Counted from the stretch's first letter, positions 1 to 8,285 are shown. The stretch: 64,000 bases of DNA from Microbacterium aurugineum (GCF_023101205.1 NZ_CP078078.1:2861411-2925410), one strand, 5' to 3'. Notes: generated by a model not told the origin, from the letters alone. A program made the numbers and translations.

Positions 1-651
1 GTCGGGTTGAAGCGCAAGCGACTCGCGAGTCTTGGCCGAACCGAAGGTGAATTGCCCGTGCTCGTCTGCTTCGAGAAGTCGGAAGAACGTCGCTCGGCTC
101 GGCAGCTTCACCGCATCGCCGTGGAGACGTTCGACGCGCCTCATGATTTGTTCGATCGCTGTAGTTCGACTCACAGTCGAGGCGCGGCTCTTTCCTCCGA
201 GTACGTGGTTGATGGCCTCGACGAGGCGTGGATCCCATGTGCTCTTGCGTGGGGAGCCTTTGCCTGCAGTGGTCGTCCCCTGCTCTCGGAACGCTTTAAG
301 CCGACGCTCCACGGCGCGCGTGGAGACAGTTCTACTTAGGCGCACCTCCAGCCACTCGCGCTCTGCTTCAACAGCCTTCCCGACCCCGATCTCTTCTCGG
401 GTCGCCTCGATGCGTATGCACGATTGCAGCCACGGATCCATGTCCGGTGTGATGTCCTGCACCTGCAGAGAAAGGTTCAGCAGACCTGAAGTGTCGCTAG
501 GCACCGGTGTTGCATCATGTCGAAGCTCGTCGAGAGCGACTTCGACCTCACTTCCGTCCTCATCTCGGAGCATCGCCGAATCCTTCTCAATAAACAAGAC
601 CGAGAACTTGCGTTGACGCCACGTGAGCGACCCGCCAACTACAACGCGCAT
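1..651 (-). CDS. tnsB: TnsB-like transposase, N-terminal part (3' end outside the window)
   Basis: An open frame begins at an ATG overlapping the tnsA stop (TGATG arrangement, implying translational coupling) and stays open to the window edge, giving 217 codons. The product starts MRVVVGGSLTWRQRKFSV. It is rich in charged residues and has a probable helix-turn-helix stretch at about residues 104-200 (VSTRAVERRLKAF near the start), as expected for the DNA-binding N-terminus of TnsB/Mu-family DDE transposases. The catalytic DDE core would lie in the missing part, so the assignment rests on the TnsA partner, the order and the transposon end. If correct, it would bind the repeats at 1568-1642 and perform 3'-strand cleavage and joining. 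Confidence 0.7.
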   Translation of the reverse strand, partial: MRVVVGGSLTWRQRKFSVLFIEKDSAMLRDEDGSEVEVALDELRHDATPVPSDTSGLLNLSLQVQDITPDMDPWLQSCIRIEATREEIGVGKAVEAEREWLEVRLSRTVSTRAVERRLKAFREQGTTTAGKGSPRKSTWDPRLVEAINHVLGGKSRASTVSRTTAIEQIMRRVERLHGDAVKLPSRATFFRLLEADEHGQFTFGSAKTRESLALQPD

Positions 652-1388
652 CACACGCTCCTTTGCCACACGATCGTTCTGATGTTGAGGGCTTGATCGA
701 GATCTGCCTCGAGCGCCCCTGACCAGAGGTGCGCGTAGCAGTGTGCGAAGCCCTCGGATCCGACACCGAGCAGCGCAGCTACCTCAGCCAGGGGTAGCCC
801 ATCTTCTGGGAGCATTGGCAGTTCTTCGCTGCTCGCCCAGTCTCGGAACGGGCCCAGGAATCGGAGGTTGGCCTCGCGGACTACCGATTCCGCGTCATAG
901 ACGACATACCGCCAGCCGCGCTCAGCGGCGAACACCGCTGTCATGTCGAACTGTCTTCTGACGTCGTCCTTGATCTGAGTCGCCGGCTTGACGTCCATCA
1001 GCACGGCGTGCCCGTCGTCCAGACGCACGAAGTAGTCCGGGCAGTGCTCGCGCGGGCCGTCGGGCGTGGTCCATCGGATCCACATGGGCTGGCTGGCGAT
1101 CGCAACCACGCCCGGGGTGCGGTCCAATTCGATGAGGCAGCCCCGCTCCGTCAGCGACTCGAATCCGACAGACGCGCCAAGCGCTCCCATCCAGTGGTAG
1201 CCGTCGTAATGCCGCTTGAGCCGCCAACTGGGAAAGTTCCGAACGGGATCGCCTCGTTCGAAGGGCACGCTGTCGCAGTCGACGGCGTCAAGCTCTAATT
1301 GCACGCCATCGAGACGGTACTCAACGCGAGCTCGCGTCCGGTTCGCTTCAGTGGTGGGAGGAACAGGCCACTGCTGAGTCAGGTCCAT
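651..1388 (-). CDS. tnsA: TnsA-like heteromeric transposase endonuclease subunit
   Basis: A 245-aa protein with the TnsA-type restriction-endonuclease fold signature: an acidic residue near 77-81, then HCPDYFV (Asp118), then MDVKPA (Asp132-x-Lys134), which fits the D...(D/E)xK catalytic site. In Tn7-like elements TnsA nicks the 5' strands at the transposon ends while TnsB acts on the 3' strands, giving cut-and-paste movement. The C-terminal part (about 165-245) has a helical region ending in a short domain that may contact TnsB. The start ATG at 1388 has no strong Shine-Dalgarno. The gene is the first of its operon and lies about 250 bp inside the transposon tip. Family assignment is good; substrate and targeting route are unknown. 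Confidence 0.85.
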   Translation of the reverse strand: MDLTQQWPVPPTTEANRTRARVEYRLDGVQLELDAVDCDSVPFERGDPVRNFPSWRLKRHYDGYHWMGALGASVGFESLTERGCLIELDRTPGVVAIASQPMWIRWTTPDGPREHCPDYFVRLDDGHAVLMDVKPATQIKDDVRRQFDMTAVFAAERGWRYVVYDAESVVREANLRFLGPFRDWASSEELPMLPEDGLPLAEVAALLGVGSEGFAHCYAHLWSGALEADLDQALNIRTIVWQRSV

Positions 1389-1567
1389 AGGGATCCAATC
1401 GACATCGACGGATACTTCCTATTCGGCAGTCAGCCTCTCTCCTGGGGAGCGGTACTGGCCTATGTCCTGAGCCCTGACAAAGATGCCCCAACTGGGGATC
1501 TGCTCACGGGCAGACTATGTCCGGCACCCAACGAGGCTGGTCGACACGCCGCTCTTCCGACACGTCT
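1389..1567. other. Subterminal non-coding DNA of the transposon
   Basis: No credible gene is seen between the tnsA start and the repeat block. It probably carries the tnsA promoter and subterminal transposase contacts. A partial repeat unit (tcttccgacacg, 1552-1563) suggests one degenerate extra site just inside the main block. Confidence 0.5.
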
Positions 1568-1642
1568 AGTGAGACTCCGACACTTTCGTGAGACTCTCCG
1601 ACAGCCTTCGTGAGACTCCGACACTTTTCGTGAGATCGGACA
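1568..1642. repeat. Transposon-end repeat array (probable TnsB sites)
   Basis: Four related units occur at 1568-1585, 1587-1604, 1609-1626 and 1629-1642. On the plus strand the unit is cGTGAGACTCCGACACTT; the second has an extra CT, and the outermost is shortened to CGTGAGATCGGACA. The units are 19-22 bp apart and in the same orientation. Multiple direct sites at a TGT/ACA tip are the hallmark of TnsB-bound ends. Confidence 0.75.
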
Positions 1643-1781
1643 ACATCTGTGCTGAAAACCGAAGATTCCGTGACCAAACCGTTGCATTCGTTATCTCGCC
1701 GTTATACAGTGATCACACGGTGAATGTTTGCTGTGGCACTCACCGCATGTGATTGCAGGACACTCTTGGTGCAAGGGACAA

Positions 1782-1811
1782 GGGCCGGTCGGGAGCCTCT
1801 CCGACCGGCCC
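1782..1811. terminator. Perfect 11-bp hairpin just outside the transposon, upstream of marR
   Basis: GGGCCGGTCGG at 1782-1792 pairs perfectly with CCGACCGGCCC at 1801-1811 across an 8-nt loop. It is followed by GTTACTGTT rather than a clean T-run. The hairpin closes a gene-free stretch (1643-1781) that has a TATACA-like hexamer at 1703-1708, so it may end a short transcript or a gene that the transposon displaced. The rest of 1643-1837 shows no gene. Confidence 0.5.
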
Positions 1812-1837
1812 GTTACTGTTCCCACTATTCTGTGAGG

Positions 1838-2266
1838 ATGACCGACCGCAAGCTCGCCATCGAAGCCTGGGAGAGCCTGTTCCGCGCACAGCACGAGGTG
1901 TTCACCGCGATGCTGGCCGACTTTGAAGAAAACCACCTCGCACAAGCGGAGTACGACGTGCTTCTGACCGTCACCCGCTCCCCCGACATGACCGCACGGC
2001 TGCGCGACATCACCTCCAACATGCTGATCAGTCAGCCGAGCGTCTCTCGTCTGGTCGACCGGATGGTCACCCGAGGTCTCGTGGCGAAGTGCTCGGATCC
2101 CGACGACGGTCGCGGCGCCCTGATCCGCGCCACGGACGAAGGGGCCAGGGCCTTCCGCGCACTCGCGACCGTGCACGGACGCTCGATCGCCGAGCGCATG
2201 TCGCGCCTCGACGACGATGAGCTGCGCACTCTGCGCGACCTCGCCGAGAAGCTCCGCTCCCGCTGA
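1838..2266 (+). CDS. MarR-family transcriptional regulator
   Basis: A 142-aa winged-helix regulator starting MTDRKLAIEAWESLF. The recognition region (LRDITSNMLISQPSVSRLVD, about residues 50-70) and the following wing with DPDDGRGALIRATDEG are typical of MarR proteins, which bind DNA as dimers and usually respond to phenolic or other small ligands. The ATG at 1838 is preferred over upstream in-frame codons because a TATTCT -10-like hexamer ends 6 nt before it (leaderless pattern) and GAGG also precedes it. It stands alone between the transposon junction and the flotillin gene, so its target is not evident. A role in controlling the flotillin gene is only a guess. Confidence 0.85.
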   Translation: MTDRKLAIEAWESLFRAQHEVFTAMLADFEENHLAQAEYDVLLTVTRSPDMTARLRDITSNMLISQPSVSRLVDRMVTRGLVAKCSDPDDGRGALIRATDEGARAFRALATVHGRSIAERMSRLDDDELRTLRDLAEKLRSR

Positions 2267-2385
2267 CCTGCGCCTGTGGGCGCCGAGAACGACCTCCGCC
2301 TTTTCTGGCAGGGTGGGTGGCATACGCCTGCGCATTCGGCGGGCACGTCAGACCGCCCCCTCGGGGGGAACCAGGGAGGTCATTC

Positions 2386-3990
2386 ATGGAGATCGCCGGA
2401 ATCGTCGGCATCCTCGTCATCGTGGGCATCGGCGTCGTCATCGCCGTCGTCCTGCTGCTGATCCTGTTGCTGTTCGCACGCAGCTGGATCAAGGTCGCCC
2501 GAGCCGACGAAGCCCTCGTCATCTCGGGGCGCAAGCAGAAGATCCAACGCGCAGTCATCGCCGCAGACGGCACGACCAGTTCGGAACTGGCGGAGTCGCC
2601 CGTCACCGTGATCGTGAACGGCAAGTCGCTCGTCAACCCGATCACGCAGCGCCACGAGATCATCTCTCTGCGCTCCCGTCAGGTCTCCCTCAACGCCGAG
2701 GCGCAGTCGCTCGACAGTGTGACGCTGAACGTCGACGGCGTCGCGATCGTGAAGATCGGCTCCGACCCGCTCTACGTGCGCCGCGCTGCCGAGCGTTTCG
2801 CATCGCAGGACAAGGCCATCGAGCAGTTCACCACCGAACAGCTCGAAGGTGCGCTCCGTGGCATCGTCGCGACCCTGTCGGTCGTCGAGCTCATGCGCGA
2901 GCGCAAGAAGTTCTCCGATCAGATCGCCGCCGATGTCTCGCAGGAACTCGCCGAGCAGGGACTGATCCTGGACTCGTTCCAGATCAAGGGCATCACCGAC
3001 AAGGTCGGCTACATCCAGTCGCTGGGTGCCCCCGAGATCCAGGCGAAGCGTCAGGCCGCCGAGATCTCTCAGACGAACGCCGACCGCGCGATCAATCAGA
3101 AGAACATCGCGAACCAGGAAGCCAACCTGATCGAGCAGACCGCGCTCGACACCAACACCGCCAACGCCGACTCCGGCATCGGACGTGCACGTGCCGAAGC
3201 AGAGCAGGCAGAAGCTCTCGCACGCGCTCAGGCGGAGCAGGCCGTTCTGCAGCAGCAGGCCGAGAACAAGCAGGCTCAGCTCGACGCCGACGTCAAGCGC
3301 GTTGCCGACGCCCAGCGGTACGAGGCGGAGACCCGCGCTCAAGCCGAGCTCTACACCCGCGAACGCGCGGCCGAGGCCGCCGCGATCGAGCAGGTCAAGC
3401 AGGCGGAAGCCCGCACCCGTATCGCCGAGCAGCAGGCGCAGGCTGACAAGGCTCGTGCCGAGGGTGAAGCAGCCGCCGCCATCGCGAAGGCGAGCGGTGA
3501 GGCGAACGCCCTCCGCGCCCAGGCCGAAGCCGAAGCGGAAGCCCGCCGCCTGCGCGCCAGCGCCGAAGCCGATGCCATCCGCGCCGAGGGTGACGCGCGT
3601 GCCGGCGCCCTCGAGGCCGAGGCCAAGGCCATCGCCTCGAACCAGGACGCCTTCCTCTCGCAGCGCGTGCTCGACGTTCTGCCCTCGATCATGGCCGAGT
3701 TCTCGAAGGGCTACGCGGCGATCGGCAACGTGTCGATCATCGGCAGCTCCGGCGAGGACGGCGCATCGAACGTGGTCGGCGCCGACAACGCCAAGGCCCT
3801 CCGCTCGGTGTTCGACAGCGTCCACTCCGCCACCGGGCTCGATCTCGCGGGCATCATCCAGGGCCAGGCGGTCGGCCGTGGTTTCGGCGCCGGTGTCGCC
3901 GAGGCCACGCCTCCGACGCAGTCCCCCGCGCGTGCGTCGACGCCCACCACGGCGCCACCCGCCACAGAGCCTGCTCCCGCCGCGGAGTAG
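2386..3990 (+). CDS. Flotillin-like SPFH/Band 7 membrane protein
   Basis: A 534-aa protein with one N-terminal membrane segment (about residues 3-31), an SPFH/Band 7 domain (about 32-220), then a long Ala/Glu/Gln-rich coiled coil (about 225-430, with repeats such as ARAEAEQAEALARAQAEQ), and a Pro/Thr-rich tail. Flotillins form oligomeric scaffolds at the inner face of the cytoplasmic membrane and organise functional microdomains. The ATG at 2386 follows GGAGG with good spacing and places the membrane segment at the N-terminus. The gene appears monocistronic: a strong terminator follows at 4009-4046 and no NfeD-type partner is adjacent, unlike in many flotillin operons. Confidence 0.88.
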   Translation: MEIAGIVGILVIVGIGVVIAVVLLLILLLFARSWIKVARADEALVISGRKQKIQRAVIAADGTTSSELAESPVTVIVNGKSLVNPITQRHEIISLRSRQVSLNAEAQSLDSVTLNVDGVAIVKIGSDPLYVRRAAERFASQDKAIEQFTTEQLEGALRGIVATLSVVELMRERKKFSDQIAADVSQELAEQGLILDSFQIKGITDKVGYIQSLGAPEIQAKRQAAEISQTNADRAINQKNIANQEANLIEQTALDTNTANADSGIGRARAEAEQAEALARAQAEQAVLQQQAENKQAQLDADVKRVADAQRYEAETRAQAELYTRERAAEAAAIEQVKQAEARTRIAEQQAQADKARAEGEAAAAIAKASGEANALRAQAEAEAEARRLRASAEADAIRAEGDARAGALEAEAKAIASNQDAFLSQRVLDVLPSIMAEFSKGYAAIGNVSIIGSSGEDGASNVVGADNAKALRSVFDSVHSATGLDLAGIIQGQAVGRGFGAGVAEATPPTQSPARASTPTTAPPATEPAPAAE

Positions 3991-4008
3991 CACCCACGCA
4001 ACACGAAG

Positions 4009-4046
4009 CGGATGCCGCGGCCGATCAGGTCGCGGCATCCGTTTTT
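4009..4046 (+). terminator. Rho-independent terminator after the flotillin gene
   Basis: CGGATGCCGCG (4009-4019) pairs perfectly with CGCGGCATCCG (4031-4041) and is followed directly by TTTTT (4042-4046). This is a canonical intrinsic terminator for the plus-strand flotillin transcript. Confidence 0.9.
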
Positions 4047-4069
4047 CGCTTCCGGCATCCCGTTCGCCC

Positions 4070-4154
4070 GTTCACAATTCAGGAAGAACGAGGTGGTCGG
4101 GGCCAGTGAGTGCCGCTCGGGGCCGGCAGGGCGCGTTTCTCCTGAGTTGTGAAC
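4070..4154. repeat. 85-bp imperfect inverted repeat between flotillin and hrpB
   Basis: GTTCACAATTCAGGA (4070-4084) and TCCTGAGTTGTGAAC (4140-4154) are inverted with one mismatch. The similarity extends inwards (aagaacg against cgcgtttc), and the interior carries further GC-rich complementary blocks (cggggcc). No coding potential is seen. It may be a REP-like or MITE-like element, since it lies downstream of an intrinsic terminator and is not needed for termination. No second copy was found in the window. Confidence 0.6.
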
Positions 4155-4191
4155 GGCTCCGGCCGCTGACTCGACGCGGCAGACTGGACGG

Positions 4192-6747
4192 ATGATGCCC
4201 GCCGCCTTCGATCTCGACGCCATCGGCGCGGGGCTGTCGTTCGCGGGCGCCCTCGACGATCTCTCCGCGGCCCTCGACGCCGGTGGCTCGGTGGTCGTGA
4301 CCGCACCGCCGGGCACGGGCAAGACCACGCTCGTGCCGCCGCTCGTCGCCTCGCGGTGCACCGGTCGCGTGATCGTCACCCAGCCTCGCCGCGTCGCCGC
4401 CCGTGCCGCAGCTCGACGACTCGCCCACCTCGACGGCTCTCCGCTCGGCTCGCGTGTGGGGTTCACGGTCCGCGGCGAGCGCTCCGCGGTTCCCACGACG
4501 CAGATCGAGTTCGTCACCGCCGGCGTGCTCCTGCGGCGGATGCTCGACGATCCCGGCCTCGACGGCGTGGACGCCGTGATCCTCGACGAGGTGCACGAGC
4601 GCGCGCTCGAGACCGATCTCCTGATCGGCCTGCTCTCCGAGGTGCGTGAGCTGAGGGAGGACCTCGTGCTCGTCGCCATGTCCGCCACCCTCGACGCCGA
4701 GCGGATCGCATCGGTCCTCGGCAGCGAGTCGGCCGCGGCCCCGATCGTGGACCACGATGTGCCCGCCTTCCCCCTCACGGAGCGCTGGGCCCCGAGCCCC
4801 GTACCGCGCCTCGACGAGCGTGGGGTCACCTCGGGTTTCCTGGACCACGTCGCGCGCGTCACGACGTCTGCGGCCCTGACGCAGATCGCGGAGGATCCGG
4901 AGGCCGACGTCCTGGTCTTCGCACCGGGGGCCCGGGAGGTGTCGGAGATCGCCCGGCGCATCCGGGAGTCGAGCGAGACGTTCGATGTGCGGGAGTTGCA
5001 CGGACGCATCCCACCGGCCGAACAGGATGCGGTGATCCGAGGTCGTACGTCGAAAGACCGTCCGCGCATCATCGTCACGACCTCGCTCGCGGAGTCCTCG
5101 CTCACGGTCCCGGGCGTACGCCTGGTCGTGGACACCTGCTTGTCGCGGCATCCGCTGCGCGACGCCTCCCGAGGAATGACGGGTCTGGTCACGACCGCAG
5201 CATCCCGGTCGTCGAGCGTGCAACGAGCGGGACGCGCCACCCGCCAGGCTCCCGGTGCCGTGCTCCGCTGCGTCGACGAGCGGACCTACGCGGCGGCTCC
5301 CGCGCGCCCGGTACCCGAGATCGCGGTCATCGACCTCGCGGATGCGGCCCTGCTGCTCGCGTGCTGGGGATCCCCCGGCGGCACCGGGCTGCGGATGATC
5401 GACCCGCTGCCCGCAGAGAACCTCGCCGATGCCCTCACGGTCCTCCGCGGTCTCGGCGCGATCGATGACGAGGGTCGTGCCACCGCGGAAGGTCGCGCCC
5501 TCGCCCGCGTTCCGACCGATCCTCGACTCGCCCGCGCGCTCCGCGACGGCAGTCCGGCAGTCGGCAGACGCCTCGCCGCGGAGGTCGTCGCGCTGTTGGG
5601 CGGCGATCTGCGAATCGCCGATGCCGACGTCGCACAGGCTCTCATCTCCTTGCGGGGCGGACGCACGCCGGATGCCCGCCGATGGCGCGATGACGTCGAT
5701 CGCCTCGAACGTCTGGCCCCGCCGGCACCACACGCCTCTGCGGATCTCGACGGCGTCGGGCTCGTGATCGCCCTGGCCTTTCCCGAGCGGATCGCCCGCC
5801 GCGTCGAGCGCACCGCGGCCGGAGCGACGTTCCTGCTCGCATCCGGGACGCGAGCAGGAGTGACGGGCCCGCTCGCGGCGGTCGAATGGCTCGCCGTCGC
5901 CGACGTCGCCCGCGCCTCCGGGCGCGCGGCAGCCGGGTCCGGAGCGGTCATCCGCGCGGCAGCGGCGCTCACCGAGGCGCAGATGGAGCAGGCCGCCGAC
6001 CACCTCCTGACGGACCGCGTCGAGGCCGAGTTCAGCGGAGGCCGTGTCCAGGCCCGACGCGAACGCCGGCTCGGGGCGATCCTGCGCACCTCGGTCCCGG
6101 TCCGGGCCTCCGCGCAGGAGGGGCGGGATGCTGTCCGCCGCACCCTGCGCCGCGACGGACTGGGCATGTTCGCGTGGTCCGACGGCGCGGAGGCACTGCG
6201 CCGTCGACTGGCGCTGCTGCGGCGCGAGCTCGGCGACCCCTGGCCGGATGCCTCGGACGCGGGCCTGGTCGACACCCTCGACGCCTGGCTGGCACCCGAA
6301 CTCGATGCGCTGGCGTCCGGCACCCCGGTGGGACGACTCGACCTGCTGTCCGCCCTTCGCCGCCTGCTGCCGTGGCCGGAGGCGGTGCGCCTGGACGAAC
6401 TCGCCCCGGAGCGCCTCGAGGTGCCCAGCGGATCCCGCGTCCGCATCACCTACCCGGAACCCGACGGCGACACGTCGGCACGGCCCGTCGTCGCGGTCAA
6501 GCTTCAGGAGTGCTTCGGGTGGGCGGAGACTCCTCGGCTGGTCGATGGGCGCGTGCCGGTGCTGTTCCACCTGCTGTCCCCCGCCGGGCGCCCGCTCGCG
6601 GTGACCGACGACCTGGCCTCGTTCTGGTCCGGTCCGTACGCGCAGGTCCGCGCCGAGATGCGGGGGCGCTACCCGCGGCACCCCTGGCCCGAGGACCCGT
6701 GGGCCGCCACGCCGACCAAGCACACCAAGAACCGCGCCGCGCGTTGA
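4192..6747 (+). CDS. hrpB: ATP-dependent RNA helicase HrpB
   Basis: An 851-aa DEAH/RHA-type helicase. It has Walker A APPGTGKTT at residues 38-46, a DEVHE box near 133-137 (LDEVHERALE), SAT motif MSATLDAERI, and the helicase C motifs including QRAGRATR. A long HrpB-specific C-terminal region follows, ending with PRHPWPEDPWAATPTKHTK; WPEDP-type endings are typical of HrpB. The family is a stand-alone putative RNA helicase of poorly defined cellular role. Tandem ATGs open the frame. A CAGACT hexamer 6 nt upstream suggests leaderless expression. It is convergent with the ABC permease gene, 21 bp away, and length is normal for the family. Confidence 0.93.
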   Translation: MMPAAFDLDAIGAGLSFAGALDDLSAALDAGGSVVVTAPPGTGKTTLVPPLVASRCTGRVIVTQPRRVAARAAARRLAHLDGSPLGSRVGFTVRGERSAVPTTQIEFVTAGVLLRRMLDDPGLDGVDAVILDEVHERALETDLLIGLLSEVRELREDLVLVAMSATLDAERIASVLGSESAAAPIVDHDVPAFPLTERWAPSPVPRLDERGVTSGFLDHVARVTTSAALTQIAEDPEADVLVFAPGAREVSEIARRIRESSETFDVRELHGRIPPAEQDAVIRGRTSKDRPRIIVTTSLAESSLTVPGVRLVVDTCLSRHPLRDASRGMTGLVTTAASRSSSVQRAGRATRQAPGAVLRCVDERTYAAAPARPVPEIAVIDLADAALLLACWGSPGGTGLRMIDPLPAENLADALTVLRGLGAIDDEGRATAEGRALARVPTDPRLARALRDGSPAVGRRLAAEVVALLGGDLRIADADVAQALISLRGGRTPDARRWRDDVDRLERLAPPAPHASADLDGVGLVIALAFPERIARRVERTAAGATFLLASGTRAGVTGPLAAVEWLAVADVARASGRAAAGSGAVIRAAAALTEAQMEQAADHLLTDRVEAEFSGGRVQARRERRLGAILRTSVPVRASAQEGRDAVRRTLRRDGLGMFAWSDGAEALRRRLALLRRELGDPWPDASDAGLVDTLDAWLAPELDALASGTPVGRLDLLSALRRLLPWPEAVRLDELAPERLEVPSGSRVRITYPEPDGDTSARPVVAVKLQECFGWAETPRLVDGRVPVLFHLLSPAGRPLAVTDDLASFWSGPYAQVRAEMRGRYPRHPWPEDPWAATPTKHTKNRAAR

Positions 6748-6768
6748 GCAGCGGAACGGACCGAGACT

Positions 6769-7503
6769 TCAGCGTGTACGCCGCCGCAACGTGAGCGACG
6801 CGAGCACCAGGGCACCGACGGCGAAGGCGACGACGATCAGCAAGGGACCGAACACGTCCCAGCCCTCGTCCCCCGCGGCGACGGCATTGATCGTGTCGAT
6901 CGCGTAGCTCAGCGGCAGCCAGTCCGAGATCGCGTACAGCACGTCGGGCATCTGGTCGCGGGGCATGAAGAGCCCCCCGAGGATGATCTGCGGGAACACC
7001 AGCAACGGCATGAACTGCACCGCCTGGAACTCCGTCTGCGCGAACGCACTCGCGAGCAGGCCGAGCGCGGTGCCGAGCAGTGCGTCGACCACCGCGACCA
7101 GGCCCAGCTGCCACAGCGGCCCGTCGACGTCGAGCCCGCACACCCCGACCGCGAACGACACCGTGATCACCGCCTGGACCACCGCCATCGCTCCGAACGC
7201 CAGCGCGTAGCCGAGGATGAAGTCGGCCTTCTCGAGAGGCGTCGTCATCAACCGCTCGAGCGTGCCCGAGCGGCGCTCCCTCAAGGTCGTGATCGAGGTG
7301 ATGAGGAACATCACGATGAACGGGAACAGCGCCAGGATGGCACCGCCGACCTGGTCGAAGACACCTTCCTGGTCGCTGAACAGCCAGGCGAAGAGCCCCA
7401 CGAGGAGGCTCGGCGCGATGAGCATCAGGGCGATCGACCTCGGATCATGCCGCAACTGCGTGAGGACGCGGCCTGCCGTGGCGAAGATCCGGCGGCCGTT
7501 CAT
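6769..7503 (-). CDS. ABC-2 type transporter permease
   Basis: A 244-aa integral membrane protein with about six hydrophobic segments. The first is at about 24-43 (IALMLIAPSLLVGLFAWLF), and the region SITTLRERRSGTLERLMTTP is the signature of ABC-2 (DrrB/NodJ-type) permeases. It would form the membrane channel of an exporter in the cytoplasmic membrane. Its ATG overlaps the stop of the ATPase gene by 4 nt (ATGA), so the two are translationally coupled and form one exporter. The substrate is unknown; linkage to a TetR regulator suggests drug or toxic-compound efflux, which is inference. Confidence 0.9.
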   Translation of the reverse strand: MNGRRIFATAGRVLTQLRHDPRSIALMLIAPSLLVGLFAWLFSDQEGVFDQVGGAILALFPFIVMFLITSITTLRERRSGTLERLMTTPLEKADFILGYALAFGAMAVVQAVITVSFAVGVCGLDVDGPLWQLGLVAVVDALLGTALGLLASAFAQTEFQAVQFMPLLVFPQIILGGLFMPRDQMPDVLYAISDWLPLSYAIDTINAVAAGDEGWDVFGPLLIVVAFAVGALVLASLTLRRRTR

Positions 7504-8285
7504 TCCCCGACCTCCCCGTGCATCCCGCGCGTATCTCGGCGCGACCTCCTGGTGTCTCCGAGGCCGGCCGCGCGGTCACGCTCGATCAACGCCAGGAAGG
7601 CGGCTTCGGCGTCGGTCGTCCCGGTGTCGGCGAGGAGCGACGTCGGAGTCGTGTCGGCGATGATCCGCCCCTCCCGCATCAGCACCAGCCGGTCGCAGCG
7701 CACGGCCTCATCCATCACATGGCTCGACACGATGAGTGTCACCCCGCGATCCGCGAGACGACGGAAGAGGGTCCACAGCTCAGCGCGCAGCACCGGATCG
7801 AGTCCCACCGTCGGCTCGTCGAGCACGACGAGCTCGGGCGCACCGATCAGCGCCACCGCGAGCGACACCCGCGTCGCCTGTCCTCCGCTCAGGGCGTCGA
7901 CGAGCTGCCCCGCCTGCGGCCCGAGACCGACCTCCTCGATGACCCGATCGACGTCGCCCTTCGGGGCTTTCAGCAGCGAGGCGAATGAGGCGAGATTCTG
8001 ACGCACGCTGAGGTCGCCGTACACCGATGCGCCCTGCGTGCCGTAGGCGACCCGGTGCCGGAGCCCTCGCGAGCCGCCCGGCTCTCCGAGGACCCTGACG
8101 TCTCCGGAGGCGATCCTCTGCACGCCGACGATCGAGCGCATGAGAGTCGTCTTGCCGCACCCCGACGGCCCCAGCAGGCCGGTGATCTGCCCGCGCGGAA
8201 TCGTGAGGTCGATCCCGTCGAAGACCTGGACGGCGCCGCGGTGCACACGCAGCTGCGAGATCTCGACAGCCGAGTTATTCATCAT
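7500..8285 (-). CDS. ABC transporter ATP-binding protein
   Basis: A 261-aa nucleotide-binding subunit with Walker A GPSGCGKTT (39-47), signature LSGGQATR, Walker B VVLDEPT and the H-loop SSHVMDEA. It powers the adjacent ABC-2 permease. The start is placed at the first ATG of MMNNSAVEIS (8285). The longer frame would begin at a TTG that is itself the -35 hexamer of a strong promoter, and the chosen ATG lies 7 nt after its CATAAT -10, so the mRNA is probably leaderless. An operator palindrome overlaps this start. The gene order TetR, ATPase, permease in one direction suggests TetR control. Confidence 0.92.
   Translation of the reverse strand: MMNNSAVEISQLRVHRGAVQVFDGIDLTIPRGQITGLLGPSGCGKTTLMRSIVGVQRIASGDVRVLGEPGGSRGLRHRVAYGTQGASVYGDLSVRQNLASFASLLKAPKGDVDRVIEEVGLGPQAGQLVDALSGGQATRVSLAVALIGAPELVVLDEPTVGLDPVLRAELWTLFRRLADRGVTLIVSSHVMDEAVRCDRLVLMREGRIIADTTPTSLLADTGTTDAEAAFLALIERDRAAGLGDTRRSRRDTRGMHGEVGE

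Larger units (their letters stand above)
1..1642. mobile_element. End of a Tn7-like (TnsA/TnsB) transposon, continuing left of the window
   Basis: The left 1.6 kb contains a TnsA-type endonuclease gene and the start of a TnsB-type transposase gene, both on the minus strand and pointing away from a repeat-bearing terminus at about 1642. Read from the outside inwards on the minus strand, the terminus starts TGTCCGATCTCACG, and TGT at the tip is usual for TnsB/Mu-type ends. Base composition is visibly less GC-rich than in the host genes from marR onward. The other end, the ATPase and the targeting genes must lie beyond position 1, so the class (TnsC/TniQ type or other) cannot be settled here. 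The exact boundary and any target duplication are inferred. Confidence 0.75.

Noticed and set aside
32..616. Plus-strand frame in the transposon
   Set aside because: Ser/Arg-rich mirror of the TnsB-like frame, which has the coupled start and sensible composition.
2380..4038. Long minus-strand frame opposite the flotillin gene
   Set aside because: Leu/Asp/Gly-rich mirror of the Ala/Glu coiled coil; no start signal or motif.
4072..6723. Long minus-strand frame opposite hrpB
   Set aside because: HrpB motifs on the plus strand are complete; the opposite frame is Arg/Gly-rich shadow.
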